40,027 nt of DNA from Deltaproteobacteria bacterium (lineage in GTDB: Bacteria > Desulfobacterota > Syntrophia > Syntrophales > UBA6807), in assembly GCA_016935565.1 (NCBI GenBank), contig JAFGQS010000099.1, positions 1 through 40,027 on the forward strand. The letters are read 5' to 3'. The notes under the pieces were generated by a model. The model saw only the letters and a list, made by a program, of their open reading frames with translations, did not search any database and had not been told where the DNA came from. The position numbers and the translations under genes were made by a program. Positions 25,539-36,668 of this stretch are shown here, one piece after another; positions within the stretch are counted from its first letter, which is position 1; the number at the start of each line of letters is the position of its first letter.

Positions 25539-26894
25539 GTGGAAGCAATCTGGAAGAAAAACTTACAAATTATTAGAGAAAAGATAACTCAGCATAATTA
25601 CGAAACGTGGATTAAGCAGATCAAGATCGTTTCTACCGAAGGAAATAATATTTTTCTTTCTGTACCGAACAGGTTCTTTAAAGATTGGATCGCTGACAAT
25701 TATCACAGTATTATCAGCGATTCTCTTTCAGAAGTAATGGGCATTGATGTCAATCTCAACTATGTTGTCAATAAAACGGAAATAATATCAAGACTGCACA
25801 ATACGGATACGAAACAAGACCATAAAGTTCCTCCTCGGAAATCAACGAAAGAACATAGAATACATCCATCATTGAACCCTAATTACAGTTTTGATCGATT
25901 TGTCGTTGGGGCTTCAAATCAATTCGCTCATGCTGCCGCTGTTGCCGTTGCCAAGCAACCGGCGCGTACCTACAATCCACTTTTTATTTATGGTGGTGTT
26001 GGCCTCGGAAAAACTCATCTTCTCAACGCAATCGGTTTTCTCACACTGTCACAATACCCAGACATGAACGTTCTCTATGTTTCGGCCGAAGAGTTTATGA
26101 ATGAACTTATCAATTCTATTCGGTACGACAGGATGCCGAAATTCCGAGAAAAATATCGAAAAATCGATTCTCTTCTTATTGATGATATTCAATTTATTGC
26201 AGGTAAGGAAAGAACCCAGGAGGAATTCTTCCATACCTTCAATACGCTGCACGACTCTGGCAAACAAATCGTAGTGACCAGCGACAAATTCCCGAAAGAA
26301 ATACCAAAATTAGAAGAACGTCTGCGGTCACGATTTGAGTGGGGTCTTATAGCAGATATTCAACCGCCTGAAATTGAAACACGAGTTGCAATAATTGAAA
26401 AAAAAGCACAGGAAAACACTATTGTCCTGCCGAGTAATGTTGCCTACTATATCGCATCAAACGCAAGTGATTCAAACATAAGGGAATTAGAAGGATTTCT
26501 TACTAGAATAGCTGCTTACTCATCTCTAACAGGCAGAGAAATTGATATGGAACTTGTTAAAGAAGTCCTCAAAAAAGTCCTTAAAAAAGATGAAAAAAAA
26601 TCGGTTACCATAGAGGATATCCTAAAAACTGTTACATCACAATTTGATGTTAAAATATCCGATATAAAATCTCCCAAAAAGAGTAAAAATCTCGTTCTTC
26701 CGAGACAAATTTCAATGTATCTTGCAAGGAAATTAACTAATTTTTCGTTTCCTGATATCGGTTTGAAAATTGGTGGTCGTGATCATTCAACGGTTATTTA
26801 TGCAAATAATAAAATTGCCAAGCTCATAACCAACGATGATAAAATCCGAAAGTCGGTTGAAAAGATTGAAAATACTTTATTAAAAAAGACTTAA
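25539..26894 (+). CDS. dnaA: Chromosomal replication initiator DnaA
   Basis: The 451-residue AAA+ initiator that melts the origin. Domain I starts MEAIWKKNLQIIREKITQHN, and domain III has Walker A GGVGLGKTHLLNAIG and Walker B LLIDDIQFIAGKE. The domain IV DNA-binding signature GGRDHSTVIYANNKI is at the C-terminus. Length is typical. The start is GTG 25539, supported by the usual N-terminus and the DnaA boxes just ahead of it. The linker domain II is short. It lies at the centre of the origin block with dnaN 138 bases downstream. Confidence 0.97.
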   Translation: MEAIWKKNLQIIREKITQHNYETWIKQIKIVSTEGNNIFLSVPNRFFKDWIADNYHSIISDSLSEVMGIDVNLNYVVNKTEIISRLHNTDTKQDHKVPPRKSTKEHRIHPSLNPNYSFDRFVVGASNQFAHAAAVAVAKQPARTYNPLFIYGGVGLGKTHLLNAIGFLTLSQYPDMNVLYVSAEEFMNELINSIRYDRMPKFREKYRKIDSLLIDDIQFIAGKERTQEEFFHTFNTLHDSGKQIVVTSDKFPKEIPKLEERLRSRFEWGLIADIQPPEIETRVAIIEKKAQENTIVLPSNVAYYIASNASDSNIRELEGFLTRIAAYSSLTGREIDMELVKEVLKKVLKKDEKKSVTIEDILKTVTSQFDVKISDIKSPKKSKNLVLPRQISMYLARKLTNFSFPDIGLKIGGRDHSTVIYANNKIAKLITNDDKIRKSVEKIENTLLKKT

Positions 26895-26897
26895 CAG

Positions 26898-26929
26898 GCT
26901 TGAGTCATATTACTAACAGCTTGACTCAT
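26898..26929. repeat. Twin TGA(G/C)TCA sites after dnaA
   Basis: GCTTGAGTCAT (26898-26908) and GCTTGACTCAT (26919-26929) differ by one base and start 21 bases apart, close to two helical turns. The core TGASTCA is itself a palindrome, so the pair is also an inverted repeat. A protein-binding role or a dnaA-distal hairpin is plausible; neither is shown. Confidence 0.5.
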
Positions 26930-26961
26930 TCCAACAAATTGTAATAACTTTGTAAAATGAA

Positions 26962-27018
26962 TTATCAACATATAAACAGGGCCTCTTACTAATACTAATA
27001 TTATTTTATTACTAATAG
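26962..27018 (+). other. Putative origin unwinding element (DnaA boxes, GC clamp, DnaA-trios)
   Basis: In the dnaA-dnaN gap: DnaA box TTATCAACA (26962-26970), an adjoining weak box TATAAACAG (26971-26979), a short GC-rich clamp GGGCCTC (26979-26985) and then TTACTAATACTAATATTA (26986-27003). That last stretch is six in-phase NTA triplets, whose complement reads 3'-NAT-5'. An A/T-rich tract continues to 27018. This order matches the basal unwinding system of bacterial origins, in which a DnaA filament grows from the boxes across the trios. The B. subtilis origin has the same arrangement between dnaA and dnaN. Confidence 0.75.
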
Positions 27019-27032
27019 AAATAGGTGATGTA

Positions 27033-28142
27033 ATGGAATTCAATGTTGAAAGAATCACGTTTTTGGAAGGAATACAAAAAACTCTCGGTATTGTGGAAAG
27101 AAAAACAACAATGCCGATACTCAACAACATTCTCATACGGGCCGGTGACAATAAGATCAAGATCATTGCAACAGACAGAGAAATCGGTTTGATCTCCGAT
27201 TACGAGGCAGATGTTGTCGCTTCAGGCGAAATAACGATCGCTGCGCGGAAACTTTTTGAAATGATCAGGGAAATTCAGGGAAATGTTATACATTTTAAGA
27301 AAATGGACAATAATTGGGTAACCATAACCTGCGGAAAAATTATGTATAAGGTTCCTGGTATAGCGGTTGATGAATTTCCGGAAGTGGCTGATGATCAAAG
27401 TATTACCTTTTCGAAGATAAAAAGCAGCTTACTAAAAGAAATGATTAATAAGACGTATTTTGCTACTTCAACAGATGAAATGAGAGTCAATTTAAATGGT
27501 GTCTATTTCAGCGTTGAGAAGGGACTTGCTTTAATGGTTGCCACCGATGGTCACAGACTATCCATTGTCAAAAAACAGATGGAAGATGATGGGTTTTCCG
27601 GTCTCGAGGGTGGTGGGATCATACTCCCGAGAAAGGGGGTCGGTGAAATACGAAAACTTGTCGAAGACGGAACTGATGATATAGAAATCGGGATTCAGCA
27701 AGGTTCGTGTGTGTTAAGAAAAAATAAAACAGTGTTGAGGGTCAGCCTGATAGATTCCGATTATCCCGATTATGAAAAGGTTATTCCCGAGGAAAAGGGA
27801 ATCGATGTTCGGTTGGATAGGGAAACGTTGTTACATTCATTGAAGCGTATGGGTGTCATGTCAAGTGACCGATTCAGCGGTGTAAAAATCGAGCTTGCCG
27901 AGAATAAAATGACACTGAGCTCAATTAATCCTGACGTGGGGGAGGCAAAGGATGAAATAGATATCGTATATGAAGGTAAAGAGTTTGAAATGGGATATAA
28001 TGTTAAATACTTGATAGACGCCATCGATGTAGTCGATGAAAAGAATATATCTATTGAGATGAGGGAAGCACACGGTCCCGGGGTCGTAAGACCTGTTGAT
28101 GATGATAGTTATATGTGTATTATTATGCCGTTGAGGCTGTAA
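27033..28142 (+). CDS. dnaN: DNA polymerase III beta subunit (sliding clamp)
   Basis: A 369-residue ring-forming clamp that tethers polymerase to DNA. It has the usual three-domain length, with the N-terminal MEFNVERITFLEGIQKT, MPILNNILI, the DGHRLSIV segment and a C-terminal YMCIIMPLRL that forms the protein-binding pocket. AGGTG six bases before ATG 27033 supports the start. It is followed by gyrB after 23 bases, with no recF between them. Confidence 0.97.
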   Translation: MEFNVERITFLEGIQKTLGIVERKTTMPILNNILIRAGDNKIKIIATDREIGLISDYEADVVASGEITIAARKLFEMIREIQGNVIHFKKMDNNWVTITCGKIMYKVPGIAVDEFPEVADDQSITFSKIKSSLLKEMINKTYFATSTDEMRVNLNGVYFSVEKGLALMVATDGHRLSIVKKQMEDDGFSGLEGGGIILPRKGVGEIRKLVEDGTDDIEIGIQQGSCVLRKNKTVLRVSLIDSDYPDYEKVIPEEKGIDVRLDRETLLHSLKRMGVMSSDRFSGVKIELAENKMTLSSINPDVGEAKDEIDIVYEGKEFEMGYNVKYLIDAIDVVDEKNISIEMREAHGPGVVRPVDDDSYMCIIMPLRL

Positions 28143-28159
28143 GAGAGGAATAGAATTAA

Positions 28160-30568
<2,409 letters not shown>

Positions 30569-30686
30569 GCACAACACTCGCATTTTTATCCCTTCTGTCG
30601 ATTATTTTTTCAGAAATATTATCCGATTTCAGGTTAAAAAGTAGGATATCAGTCAGAAACATTGCGCTGAGGAGGAATGATTTACC

Positions 30687-33155
30687 ATGGATCAGCTTTA
30701 CCAGAGAAATATTCCGGTAAATATAGAAGACGAGATGAAACGGTCCTATATGGACTATGCCATGAGCGTCATTATAGGACGGGCAATTCCCGATGTTCGG
30801 GACGGTCTCAAACCCGTTCATAGAAGGGCGCTCTTTGCCATGTCGGATTTAGGCAACCGGTGGAACCGGCCGTATAAAAAATCTGCAAGGATTGTCGGTG
30901 ATATTATCGGTAAGTATCACCCTCATGGAGATTCGGCTGCATACGATACAATCGTGAGAATGGCACAGGATTTTGCCATGCGATATCCATTAATAGACGG
31001 TCAGGGCAACTTTGGATCGATCGATGGAGATTCCGCTGCGGCCATGAGGTATACGGAAATTCGAATGAAGAGGATTGCCGATGAAATCCTTGCTGATTTG
31101 GATAAAGATACCGTTGACTTTGTGCCGAACTACGACGATTCTCTTGAAGAGCCGGCTGTTCTGCCGTCCAAAATACCGACGCTGCTGCTGAACGGTTCAT
31201 CAGGAATTGCCGTGGGTGTGGCTACGAATATCCCCCCTCACAATCTCAACGAAGTTGCAGACGGACTCATCGCGCTGATTCAAGATCCCGATATCGATGT
31301 AACCGGGCTCATGCAATACATTCAGGGGCCGGATTTTCCGACGGCAGGATTCATCAACGGAAGAGATGGAATCCTTTCTGCGTATCATACGGGACGGGGA
31401 ATTATAAGAATGAGGGCGAGGGCCCTCATCGAGAGAAATGCCCGGAGTGACAGAGAGAGTATTATCATTACGGAACTTCCGTACATTGTTAATAAGGCGA
31501 ATCTCATTCAAAAGATATCAGATCTGGTAAAAGATAAGAAAATTACCGGTATTTCAGATCTCAGGGATGAATCGGATCGAGAAGGAATGAGAATCGTCAT
31601 TGAATTAAAACGGGATGAGATAGCTGGTGTTATTCTCAATCAGCTCTATAAGCATACACAGCTCGAATCGTCGTTCGGAATTATCATGTTAGCGATTGAT
31701 GATGGTCAGCCGAAAGTCCTGAATCTTAAGGAAATACTCCAGAAATTTATCGATTTCAGAAAAGAAATCATTACAAGAAGAACACTATTTGATCATAATA
31801 AGGCCAAAGCAAGAATGCACATTCTTGCGGGATTGATTATTGCTCTGAATAACATCGATGATGTGATTGCCATCATTAAAGCATCAAGCAGTCCTGCCGA
31901 AGCCGCCGAAACACTTTCGGAAGAGTTTGGCCTGAGCGAAGTTCAGACAAAGGCGATCCTCGATATGCGTTTGCAGAGATTGACCGGTTTGGAACAGAGC
32001 AAGATCAATGAAGAATATGATGAAATATCGGCACTGGTCTTACAATTAGAGGGAATACTTGCAGACCCGCAGAAAGTTTTGAATATCATCATCGAGGAAC
32101 AGGAAGAGATTAAGAAACGGTACGGCGATGCAAGAAGAACGGAAATCGTTGTCGCGAGTGAAGACATCAGTGTTGAGGATTTAATTGTGGAAGAGGATAT
32201 GGTTGTTACCGTATCACATCATGGTTACGTGAAGAGAAATCCCGTAACACTCTACAGAAGTCAACGCCGGGGAGGGCGCGGTAAGGTTGGGATGGGAACC
32301 AAGGAAGATGATTTCGTGGAGCGAATTTTTATAGCATCTACGCATAGTTATGTCCTGTGTTTTACCAATACAGGCAGGGTGTACTGGGTCAAGGTGCATC
32401 AGATTCCACAGGCGGGAAGAGCGGCCAAAGGAAAGGCTATTGTGAATTTGATCGGTATATCAAGCTCAGAACGGGTAACGGCGGTTCTCTCCGTAACAGA
32501 ATTTATCGAGGGGAAGTATGTATTTTTTGCAACGAAGCAGGGAATTGCGAAGAAAACTGATCTTATGGCGTATTCACACCCGAGAATCGGGGGTATTATC
32601 GCAATTACCCTGGATGATGATGATGAATTAATAGCGGTAAAACTGACGGATGGAACACAGGATGTTTTTTTAGGAACGAAAAAAGGCAAGGCTATCAGGT
32701 TTAACGAAAAAGATGTTCGAAGCAGCGGGAGGACGGCCCGGGGTGTTACCGGTATCAGGATGGAAAAAAGCGATGAGGTCATCGGTATGGAGATCCTGGG
32801 TAGCGGCAATTCCGTTGTTACAATTTCAGAGAAAGGTTACGGCAAACGAACCGAAACAGTTGAATATAGAACCCAGACCCGGGGAGGAAAGGGAATCATC
32901 AATCTGAAAACAGTGCCCAAGGTCGGATTCGTGTCGGGGATCAAACAGGTTATCGGAAACGAGGACGTCATGTTGATCAGTAATGCCGGTAAGATCATAA
33001 GGATGAGGGTTGATGAGATATCTCTGCTACATAGAAGTACCCAGGGAGTCAAGTTAATAGAGATAGATCCTGGTGAAAGCCTTGTCGGCGTTGCAAGGGC
33101 AGAAAGGGAAGATGAAGAGAAAGAGGAAATTCTCGACGTCGATGAGATGGAATAG
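30687..33155 (+). CDS. gyrA: DNA gyrase subunit A
   Basis: An 822-residue cleavage subunit. The catalytic Tyr is residue 122 in MRYTEIRMKR. The quinolone-determining positions are Ser83 and Asp87 in HGDSAAYDTIVRM, the drug-sensitive residue types. The GyrA box is present as QRRGGRG at the start of the C-terminal beta-pinwheel, which distinguishes it from ParC. The C-terminal tail is acidic. GAGGAGG precedes the ATG at 30687. It is separated from gyrB by 118 bases in which no gene or terminator was seen. Confidence 0.97.
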   Translation: MDQLYQRNIPVNIEDEMKRSYMDYAMSVIIGRAIPDVRDGLKPVHRRALFAMSDLGNRWNRPYKKSARIVGDIIGKYHPHGDSAAYDTIVRMAQDFAMRYPLIDGQGNFGSIDGDSAAAMRYTEIRMKRIADEILADLDKDTVDFVPNYDDSLEEPAVLPSKIPTLLLNGSSGIAVGVATNIPPHNLNEVADGLIALIQDPDIDVTGLMQYIQGPDFPTAGFINGRDGILSAYHTGRGIIRMRARALIERNARSDRESIIITELPYIVNKANLIQKISDLVKDKKITGISDLRDESDREGMRIVIELKRDEIAGVILNQLYKHTQLESSFGIIMLAIDDGQPKVLNLKEILQKFIDFRKEIITRRTLFDHNKAKARMHILAGLIIALNNIDDVIAIIKASSSPAEAAETLSEEFGLSEVQTKAILDMRLQRLTGLEQSKINEEYDEISALVLQLEGILADPQKVLNIIIEEQEEIKKRYGDARRTEIVVASEDISVEDLIVEEDMVVTVSHHGYVKRNPVTLYRSQRRGGRGKVGMGTKEDDFVERIFIASTHSYVLCFTNTGRVYWVKVHQIPQAGRAAKGKAIVNLIGISSSERVTAVLSVTEFIEGKYVFFATKQGIAKKTDLMAYSHPRIGGIIAITLDDDDELIAVKLTDGTQDVFLGTKKGKAIRFNEKDVRSSGRTARGVTGIRMEKSDEVIGMEILGSGNSVVTISEKGYGKRTETVEYRTQTRGGKGIINLKTVPKVGFVSGIKQVIGNEDVMLISNAGKIIRMRVDEISLLHRSTQGVKLIEIDPGESLVGVARAEREDEEKEEILDVDEME

Positions 33156-33158
33156 AAA

Positions 33159-33185
33159 TTCAGCAATCAGCAGTCGGCATTCAGC
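33159..33185 (+). repeat. Short imperfect CAGCAATCAG-type repeat after gyrA
   Basis: The 27-base stretch between gyrA and archease has three imperfect copies of an (A/T)(T/C)CAGC(A/T)-like unit: TTCAGCAATCAG, CAGTCGGCA and TTCAGC. It ends with TTCAGC, which can pair with GCTGAA at about 33206. It may be a degenerate intergenic repeat. Confidence 0.4.
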
Positions 33186-33227
33186 TTAAAGCTCATGACT
33201 GAAATGCTGAAGGTTACCGATAGAGCG

Positions 33228-33674
33228 ATGAACTCGAAACCCGAAACCCGAAATCCGAAACTGAAATATAGGGTATTCGATCATACGGCAGATCTGGGAC
33301 TTGAAATATACGGTACCGATGAAAAAGATCTTTTTTTAAATGCTGCCATTGCCGTTTTTGATAATATTACAGAACTTGATCATGTAACGGCGCAAGAGAA
33401 GCGGCATTTTACCGTTGAAGGTTCGGATCGAGAAGATCTTTTGATAAATTTTCTGCGGGAAATCCTCTACATGTATAACGGCGAGGGATTTCTTCTGAAA
33501 GACTGTTACATTTCAGACATTGACGACCGTCATGTCGTCGGAGTAGTGAGAGGTGAAATATTTAACCCGGAGAAGCACAGAATAAAGACGGAAATTAAAG
33601 CTGTTACGTATCACCAGATAGAAGTTGAAAAAACCCCGCATGGATGGAAAGGCAGGGTTATCTTTGATGTCTGA
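33228..33674 (+). CDS. Archease, RtcB activator
   Basis: A protein of about 148 residues from ATG 33228 that activates the RNA ligase RtcB. The archease hallmarks are KYRVFDHTADLGLEIYGTDE at the N-terminus, EGSDREDLLINFLREILYM in the middle and the C-terminal EIKAVTYHQIEVEKTPHGWKGRVIFDV, with the metal-binding Asp and His residues. It overlaps rtcB by 8 bases. The start is unsettled: ATG 33195 and ATG 33228 are open, and both lead through four tandem 7-base units (33233-33260) that add an unusual SKPETRNPKL leader before the family's normal first residues. Confidence 0.9.
   Translation: MNSKPETRNPKLKYRVFDHTADLGLEIYGTDEKDLFLNAAIAVFDNITELDHVTAQEKRHFTVEGSDREDLLINFLREILYMYNGEGFLLKDCYISDIDDRHVVGVVRGEIFNPEKHRIKTEIKAVTYHQIEVEKTPHGWKGRVIFDV
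33233..33260 (+). repeat. Four tandem 7-base YYCGAAA units
   Basis: CTCGAAA, CCCGAAA, CCCGAAA and TCCGAAA follow each other without a gap, then a partial CTGAAA. A 7-base period is not a multiple of 3, so gain or loss of a unit would change the reading frame of the archease leader. Confidence 0.85.
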
Positions 33675-35109
33675 TATAACCATGAAAAAATTAGACGAGT
33701 ATCGCTGGATTATTCCACCGGTGGGAGGAATGAGAGTACCGGGAATGATTTATTCCAGTGATACCATGATCGGAGGTATCGGATCGGATGAAAGCCCGAA
33801 ACAGGTATCAAACGTTGCCTACCTGCCCGGTATTGTAAAATATTCGCTGGCCATGCCCGATATGCACTGGGGATATGGGTTTCCGATTGGCGGGGTTGCG
33901 GCCTTTGATCTGAAGGAGGGGATTATCTCTCCCGGTGGCGTTGGTTACGATATTAACTGCGGTGTCCGTCTCATGACAACCCGTCTCCATATCGATGAAA
34001 TCAGGGATCGTCTTCACGATCTTGTTGCAGCTCTTTTCAGAGATATTCCAACCGGTGTGGGCTCGAAGGGCTCAATCAATCTTTCTTTCAGCGAAGAGAA
34101 GAAAGTGTTAAAAGAAGGAGCACGATGGGCGGTCAATCACGGATACGGAACATCGGGAGATCTCCTTGCAACTGAGGATGAGGGTACAATGGAGGGTGCC
34201 GACCCTGATTGTGTCAGCGATAGGGCGCTTGAGCGAGGAAAACAGCAACTGGGGACACTCGGTTCAGGAAACCATTTTCTGGAAATAGAGGTTGTCGAAA
34301 AAATCTTCGATGAAAAAGTCGCCGCAGCCTTTGGATTGGAACGTAACCAGGTCGTTGTTGTCATTCACTCGGGATCGAGGGGGTTTGGGTATCAGGTATG
34401 TGATGATTATCTGGCACGTATGGTGAAAAAAATTGGTAAACTGGGTTTTTTGCTTCCTGACAGGCAATTAGCGTGTGCCTACTTTGATTCTGATGAGGGA
34501 CGACAGTACTTTGCCGCTATGGTATGTGCCGCGAACTATGCATGGGCAAACAGACAGATGTTGATGCACTGGACCCGGGAAATCTTTGAACGGACGCTGA
34601 AAAAATCTCCCCGTGACATTGGAATGAGGCTGGTCTATGATGTTTGTCACAATATCGCAAAAATCGAGGAATTCATCATAGACGGGGAGAAAAAGAAAGT
34701 ATGCGTTCACCGCAAAGGTGCCACCAGAGCTTTTCCGCCCGGCCATCCGGCAGTTCCGGCGGCATATCGTCATGTCGGTCAGCCGGTCTTGATACCGGGT
34801 GATATGGGGACAGGGTCATATGTCCTGGTGGGAACGGAAAAGGCCTTTTCGGAAACCTTCGGCAGCACTTGCCACGGTGCGGGACGAGTCATGAGCCGTT
34901 CTCGGGCGAAGAAAGTGAGCAAGGGGAGATCCATTCGGAAAGAAATGGCAGATAGAAATGTGATTGTCATGGCCACCGGAAAAGGAACCTTGCACGAAGA
35001 GATACCTGAAGCTTACAAAGACATCGATTCGGTTGTTGATGTGGTTCATGAAGCCGGTCTATCCAGGAAGGTCGCCCGGCTTCGGGCAGTCGGTTGTATT
35101 AAAGGGTGA
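33667..35109 (+). CDS. rtcB: RNA-splicing ligase RtcB
   Basis: A 480-residue GTP- and Mn-dependent ligase that joins RNA 2',3'-cyclic phosphate ends to 5'-OH ends, used in tRNA or RNA repair. The metal-binding Cys in GVGYDINCGVRL, GTLGSGNHFLEIE, HSGSRGFGYQV and the guanylate-accepting His in STCHGAGRVMSRSRA are present. ATG 33667 overlaps the archease stop; ATG 33682 is an alternative. The frame opens at 33625, but that start would be inside archease. No intein is present. The overlap with archease indicates a co-translated ligase-activator pair. Confidence 0.95.
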   Translation: MSDITMKKLDEYRWIIPPVGGMRVPGMIYSSDTMIGGIGSDESPKQVSNVAYLPGIVKYSLAMPDMHWGYGFPIGGVAAFDLKEGIISPGGVGYDINCGVRLMTTRLHIDEIRDRLHDLVAALFRDIPTGVGSKGSINLSFSEEKKVLKEGARWAVNHGYGTSGDLLATEDEGTMEGADPDCVSDRALERGKQQLGTLGSGNHFLEIEVVEKIFDEKVAAAFGLERNQVVVVIHSGSRGFGYQVCDDYLARMVKKIGKLGFLLPDRQLACAYFDSDEGRQYFAAMVCAANYAWANRQMLMHWTREIFERTLKKSPRDIGMRLVYDVCHNIAKIEEFIIDGEKKKVCVHRKGATRAFPPGHPAVPAAYRHVGQPVLIPGDMGTGSYVLVGTEKAFSETFGSTCHGAGRVMSRSRAKKVSKGRSIRKEMADRNVIVMATGKGTLHEEIPEAYKDIDSVVDVVHEAGLSRKVARLRAVGCIKG

Positions 35110-35226
35110 CCGGACTTTCAGAGGTCAGCATTCGATGATGAGAGAACGAGCATTATAGCGTCGTATATCGGGGTGTTTGAGTACATATAATCGATAATTA
35201 TTATTGAATTGAATGGAGGGAAAATC

Positions 35227-36192
35227 GTGGCTCAGGTGCAAATTCCGGAAAATGTATATGACGTAATCATCATCGGAGGAGGACCCGGCGGTCTGACGGC
35301 CGGGCTGTATGCATCCCGGTCAAGTCTCAACGTATTATTATTGGAGGGAAGCTCGACGGTCAGCCAGATCAGCCTGACGGACATGATTGAAAATTATCCA
35401 GGCCTGACGGGTGTTACCGGTCTGGAATTGATTGATCGATTTAAGAAACAGGCCGTTTCATTCGGATTGGAGGTAAAGACGGAACAGGTAACATCCATAG
35501 AAAAAAAACAATTAGGCGACGTGAAAGGATGGACCGTTGCAACCGAAACCGGGGAGTATGATACCCTTGCCATCATTGTTTCAACGGGCGCGGAATGGAG
35601 ACATCTGGGTGTGCCCGGAGAAGAAGCATTGATCGGCCAGGGAGTTTCGTTCTGTGCCACCTGTGATGCCCCCTTTTACCGGAACAGGGACGTTGCAGTT
35701 GTGGGAGGCGGAGATACGGCGGTTCAGGAAGCCATCTACCTGACGAAATTTGCAAGCAAGGTGACCATTATTCACCGGAGAGACCGCCTCCGTGCGACGG
35801 GAATTCTTCAGGAACGGGCATTTGCCAATGAAAAGATTGATTTTGCCTGGGATTCGGTTGTAGAGGAAATACTCGGCGACAACGGAGTAACCGGTGTCAG
35901 GATCAAGAATGTAAAGTCACCGGAGGAGGCGAGAGAGATACAGGTTGACGGCGTCTTTCTTTTCATCGGCTTGACGCCGAATACGGATCTTATTGCGGGG
36001 GTTGTCAATTGCGATAAGGATGGTTATATTATTACAGACGGCGACATGACAACATCTGCGGATGGTATCTTTGCCTGTGGAGATTGTATCAGAAAATCTC
36101 TCCGGCAGGTCATTACCGCCTGTGGTGACGGAGCAACGGCAGCAAATTCAGCCGAGCTGTACGTAGATGAACTCAAGGGTCAGTCGTATTGA
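35227..36192 (+). CDS. trxB: Thioredoxin reductase
   Basis: A 321-residue FAD/NAD(P)-dependent thioredoxin-disulfide reductase. The N-terminal dinucleotide motif DVIIIGGGPGGLTAGLYASR, the redox CxxC in CATCD at Cys143 and Cys146, the NAD(P)-binding VVGGGDTAVQEAIYL and the C-terminal GIFACGDC motif are present. GGAGGG at 35215-35220 and spacing favour GTG 35227 over TTG 35209. No thioredoxin gene is adjacent. It could also reduce a thioredoxin-like partner of anaerobic metabolism. Confidence 0.94.
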   Translation: MAQVQIPENVYDVIIIGGGPGGLTAGLYASRSSLNVLLLEGSSTVSQISLTDMIENYPGLTGVTGLELIDRFKKQAVSFGLEVKTEQVTSIEKKQLGDVKGWTVATETGEYDTLAIIVSTGAEWRHLGVPGEEALIGQGVSFCATCDAPFYRNRDVAVVGGGDTAVQEAIYLTKFASKVTIIHRRDRLRATGILQERAFANEKIDFAWDSVVEEILGDNGVTGVRIKNVKSPEEAREIQVDGVFLFIGLTPNTDLIAGVVNCDKDGYIITDGDMTTSADGIFACGDCIRKSLRQVITACGDGATAANSAELYVDELKGQSY

Positions 36193-36298
36193 GGCCGTCA
36201 GGAATCAGCTATGCATACAGTGTACCTTAGTACGGATAGGTGTTTGTATGTATTGACTGATACCGGAAGCTGAATGCTAAAATACCGGAGGGCAGAAG

Positions 36299-36490
36299 AT
36301 GCCGATTTATGAATATAAATGCAAGAATTGTGGTCATGAATTCGAGACCATTGTATTCTCAAGTAATGATGACAGCAAAGTAGAATGTCCCCAATGCGGA
36401 AAGAAAAAGGCCGAGAAAATGATATCCCGTCCGGCACGGGCAGGAGGCGGGTGCGCCGAATCCTGTTCGGCATCATCTTGTTTTACCTGA
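36299..36490 (+). CDS. FmdB-type zinc-ribbon protein
   Basis: A 63-residue protein of the FmdB regulatory family. It begins MPIYEYKCKNCGHEFE, with a zinc-ribbon pair at Cys8/Cys11 and Cys30/Cys33, and ends in a Gly- and Cys-rich tail (GGGCAESCSASSCF). CGGAGGG lies 7 bases before ATG 36299. The family's function is not established; FmdB was first seen with formamide/amide operons. It sits between trxB and lgt, with gaps of more than 100 bases on each side. Confidence 0.9.
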   Translation: MPIYEYKCKNCGHEFETIVFSSNDDSKVECPQCGKKKAEKMISRPARAGGGCAESCSASSCFT

Positions 36491-36668
36491 GGATAAATAA
36501 TGCCGGCAGTTTGTCGGTTTGCAAGTAAGATCTCGTACTATGTGAATAATAATCTAAAAAGGAGCCGGATACGGAAAGCGGGAATACGGGAGGAAATCGG
36601 AATACATATACTGATCGTACTTTTTTATTCTGATTCCTGTGTCATGTCTTTCGTGTGATATTGTTAAC

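Noticed and set aside
36545-36610. Repeated GGATACGGAAAG/GGGAATACGGG/CGGAATAC-like units before lgt.
   Set aside because: Spacing and sequence are too irregular to call a repeat array.
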